From DATIJJ01 sp964612855 (GTDB lineage: Bacteria; Pseudomonadota; Gammaproteobacteria; DSM-16500), in NCBI GenBank assembly GCA_964612855.1, contig CAZTDR010000002.1, forward strand, positions 12,082-76,081: a stretch of DNA of 64,000 bases, in the 5' to 3' direction. Position numbers and translations under genes: made by a program. The notes beneath the pieces were generated by a model that was given only the letters and a program-made list of their open reading frames with translations, ran no database searches and had not been told where the DNA came from. The number at the start of each line of letters is the position of its first letter. Position 1 is the first letter of the stretch. This document shows, piece after piece, positions 61,926-64,000 of this stretch.

Positions 61926-62029
61926 GTAGGGTGGATTAGATGCGTTTTTTGCATCGTAATCCACCAGATTAAAATAAAAGGCGTTTAGATTTTGGTGGAT
62001 TACGTCAAAAAACGCCTAATCCACCCTAC
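61926..62029. repeat. REP-like family A, inverted pair
   Basis: 61926-61965 (GATGC/GCATC core) and 61994-62029 (GGCG-type core, partly decayed) facing each other. The gap 61789-62122 otherwise holds only the terminator and AT-rich DNA. Confidence 0.88.
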
Positions 62030-62122
62030 GTTTCTTTGCTCTTAGCTCTTAAAAAAAATTGTGGGTAAGGATATGTACTCCACAAGATACGCGAAAGAAG
62101 TTATTTTCATGAATATAAGCTC

Positions 62123-63700
62123 TTAACTTTCGATGACAATTTTAGCTTTATTGATCAAACTATCTTTATACAATTGATATTCTAATGTACCTAAAGACGT
62201 TTGAACTTGATCAACATAGGCTTGATACTGCTCTTTTGCAACATTCACATTGCCTTGTCGCATATTCATTAAGCCTACCACTGCAAATCCATTTGCAACT
62301 TTAGTCGTTGCATACGTTATTTTATCTTTAGGAGGCAGAGGCATTGCAAATCCTCGATCTAAAATTCCTTGGTCCACTTTAGAAGTGTGACGCCCCACAA
62401 ATCCGGTATCTTTCCAAGACAAATGATATTCTGCACTGACTTGTTCAGGTGTCAACGTGCCCGCTTGCAACTTATCTTTTATTTCAGTCCCAAGCTTAGT
62501 TAGATTTTCTTCCAGAGCGGCTGCTTTTAATTTCCCTTCAATAAGTTGCTGGACAGCACTCAAGGGCAATACAGACGCGGGAATATGCTTTTTTATACGT
62601 AACACAATAAATGATTCGGGTGTAAGTGGAATAACATCACTATTATTTTGTAAATTTAATACTTCATTACTGAAAGCAATTTCACGAATTTTCTCATTTG
62701 CAATGAGCGAGTGGCCCTCGCCTTTTTCTTTAGAAAACAATTCTGTGGTATTAATCGGCAATCCTAATTCTTTCGCCGCAATTTGCAACGATTCTGGATG
62801 TTCATACGTCAAATTAGCCATTTTTTCTTTCTTATTGGCAAGCTCTTCTTCCGATTTTTGTGAAGCAAGAAGTTGTTTCACTTTATTTTTCACCTGGTCA
62901 TAGGGCTGTGAAAAGGAGCTACTATTTTCACTATAAAAGTTTTTTAACTCTTCTTCTGTGGGATTAATTTTATTGGCCAGATCTTTTGCAGAAAGCAAAA
63001 TATAGTCTACGCTAACTTGTTCAGGCGTTTTAAATTGATCTTGATGTTTCGCATAATAAGCTTCAATCGTTTCTTTAGAAATAATTACCGAGTGATGCGC
63101 AACATACGATTGGGGAATTAATAAATAACGAAGCTCGCGTTCTTGACCAATCAGCGCCATGGTTTCATTAATTTCATTTGGCATAGCTAATGAAGTAAAA
63201 ATAATACCTAATCTGGGCTGATCAATCAGCAATGTGGTTTTAACCATATCGATAAAATCAGGTATGTTAAACATCATAGCGCTGATTATTTGTTGAAAAC
63301 GGCTTACTGAAAATTTGCCGTTTACTTGAAAATCAGGCAAAGATTGTAAAAAACCATCTATTTGATTTGTCGTAATTCGATAGTCATTAGCCAATGAAGC
63401 TTGTTCTAAGACTTGGAAATTAATTAAGTTTTGGAGCGCACGTTCTTTTAAATTCGTTTCAGAAGTCGAAGGTAATGAAGTTGAGCCTGTTTGCATTTGT
63501 AGTTGACGACGCAGGCGTTCGTACGCGACAGCAAGTTGATTTTTAGTAATTTGCGTACCATTTACTTTTGCGGCTACATCATTGCTGCCAGCGCCAAGTA
63601 GGTAACTGTGTATGCCCCATAAGGCAAAAGAGAAAATAAGTAAAGATATGATGACCCCAGCTATCCATCCGTGGGTATAATCGCGAATGCTCTGCAGCAT
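62123..63700 (-). CDS. ppiD: PpiD-like periplasmic chaperone lacking the parvulin domain
   Basis: A 525-residue inner-membrane-anchored chaperone-like protein. It has the PpiD-type start (MLQSIRDYTHGWIAGVIISL), a single membrane helix, and the SurA/PpiD N-domain (VNGTQITKNQLAVAYERLRR, LIDQPRLGIIF). After SENSSSFSQ, where E. coli PpiD (623 residues) enters its parvulin domain, this protein goes straight to PYDQVKNKVKQLLASQK, the segment that follows the domain. The difference in length, about 98 residues, is what one parvulin domain would take. It is probably a chaperone without isomerase activity. Confidence 0.82.
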   Translation of the reverse strand: MLQSIRDYTHGWIAGVIISLLIFSFALWGIHSYLLGAGSNDVAAKVNGTQITKNQLAVAYERLRRQLQMQTGSTSLPSTSETNLKERALQNLINFQVLEQASLANDYRITTNQIDGFLQSLPDFQVNGKFSVSRFQQIISAMMFNIPDFIDMVKTTLLIDQPRLGIIFTSLAMPNEINETMALIGQERELRYLLIPQSYVAHHSVIISKETIEAYYAKHQDQFKTPEQVSVDYILLSAKDLANKINPTEEELKNFYSENSSSFSQPYDQVKNKVKQLLASQKSEEELANKKEKMANLTYEHPESLQIAAKELGLPINTTELFSKEKGEGHSLIANEKIREIAFSNEVLNLQNNSDVIPLTPESFIVLRIKKHIPASVLPLSAVQQLIEGKLKAAALEENLTKLGTEIKDKLQAGTLTPEQVSAEYHLSWKDTGFVGRHTSKVDQGILDRGFAMPLPPKDKITYATTKVANGFAVVGLMNMRQGNVNVAKEQYQAYVDQVQTSLGTLEYQLYKDSLINKAKIVIES

Positions 63701-63768
63701 AAGTATAGGCTCTCGCTAGTGCTAATTATCCTCGAGTGCTAATCTGAGGATTTCCTGGGTGTAAACAG

Positions 63769-63792
63769 ATCCCCGATGACGCATTCGGGGAT
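63769..63792. terminator. GC-rich hairpin between tRNA-Asp and ppiD
   Basis: ATCCCCGA and TCGGGGAT with a short loop. It lies downstream of the tRNA genes on the minus strand and could end their transcript, but it is also a copy of the dispersed GGGGATGAC repeat. Confidence 0.4.
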
Positions 63793-63801
63793 GACAGCAA
63801 A

Positions 63802-63878
63802 TGGCGGAGTGGACGGGACTCGAACCCGCGACCCCCGGCGTGACAGGCCGGTATTCTAACCAACTGAACTACCACTCC
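63802..63878 (-). tRNA. tRNA-Asp (GTC)
   Basis: A 77-nt tRNA with encoded CCA. The acceptor stem GGAGTGG pairs with CCACTCC, the anticodon loop reads CCTGTCACG with GTC, and the T-arm GGGTTCGAGTCCC is standard. The start and end are set by the acceptor pairing. Confidence 0.96.
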
Positions 63879-63945
63879 TAATTACATATCTCTCATTTTA
63901 TTTATAAAAGAGAAGCTTGAAGAAACCTCAAACTTTTATTTTATA

Positions 63946-64000
63946 TGGTGGGTGCTGAGGGGATCGAACCCACGACCCTCGCCTTGTAAGGGCGATGCTC
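63946..64000 (-). tRNA. tRNA-Val (TAC), 5' part cut by the window edge
   Basis: The 3' part with encoded CCA, T-arm GGGTTCGATCCCC, and anticodon loop CCTTACAAGG with TAC. The 5' acceptor strand and most of the D-arm lie beyond the window. Confidence 0.93.

Overview
The window is a dense, low-to-mid GC chromosome segment of a gammaproteobacterium. The SdhE-YgfX pair, the lepA-lepB-rnc-era-recO-pdxJ block, the mrdA-rodA-mltB-rlpA block, AcnA, RmuC, ZapE and YchJ all fit that class. An order-level guess of Legionellales (Coxiella/Legionella relatives) is inference. It rests on AT-rich coding, a TPR-ankyrin-coiled-coil protein of effector type, and two promoters with PmrA-like boxes. About 52 protein genes and two tRNA genes can be supported. 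No rRNA, CRISPR array, phage or intact transposase gene was seen.

Layout. 1-9 kb: arginase, DAHP synthase, an orphan type IV pilin, an M20 peptidase, a host-attachment-family protein, an EamA exporter, ZapE, YchJ, a small repeat-rich secreted protein, PfkA and HemF. 9.5-17.8 kb: AcnA, then CysS and GltX, PdxJ and RecO, and a lysine 2,3-aminomutase-like radical SAM enzyme. 18-23 kb: Era, RNase III, signal peptidase I, LepA, YgfX and SdhE. 23-25 kb: two genes of unknown function. 25-27.5 kb: the threonine-degrading pair kbl-tdh, split by a MITE-like element.

27.7-38 kb holds the most unusual block. It is a four-gene unit made of a 1,801-residue filamentous-haemagglutinin-type exoprotein (TpsA), a secreted FecR-domain protein, its TpsB outer-membrane transporter, and a CHASE2-class III adenylate cyclase. 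The FecR protein and TpsB carry the same short motif just after their signal peptides. The TpsA start sits in a hairpin with a CsrA-like site.

38-64 kb: an M17 aminopeptidase, alanine dehydrogenase, HtpG, a 1,169-residue fused Nfn/GltD-PyrK-like flavoprotein, a TPR-ankyrin-coiled-coil candidate effector, an O-methyltransferase, LemA and HtpX, ferrochelatase, a PagL-like protein, the cell-elongation block (PBP2, RodA, MltB, RlpA), RseP, a Ser/Thr-rich orphan, RmuC, a 72-residue secreted protein with its own promoter and terminator, a PpiD-like chaperone that appears to lack its parvulin domain, then tRNA-Asp and tRNA-Val.

Nearly every long intergenic gap holds short palindromic elements. At least five hairpin families can be told apart, and four of them show a 5'-GTAG end, the hallmark of REP elements moved by RAYT transposases. 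They also supply false upstream starts for several genes, so the starts given here were chosen from ribosome binding sites and family alignment.
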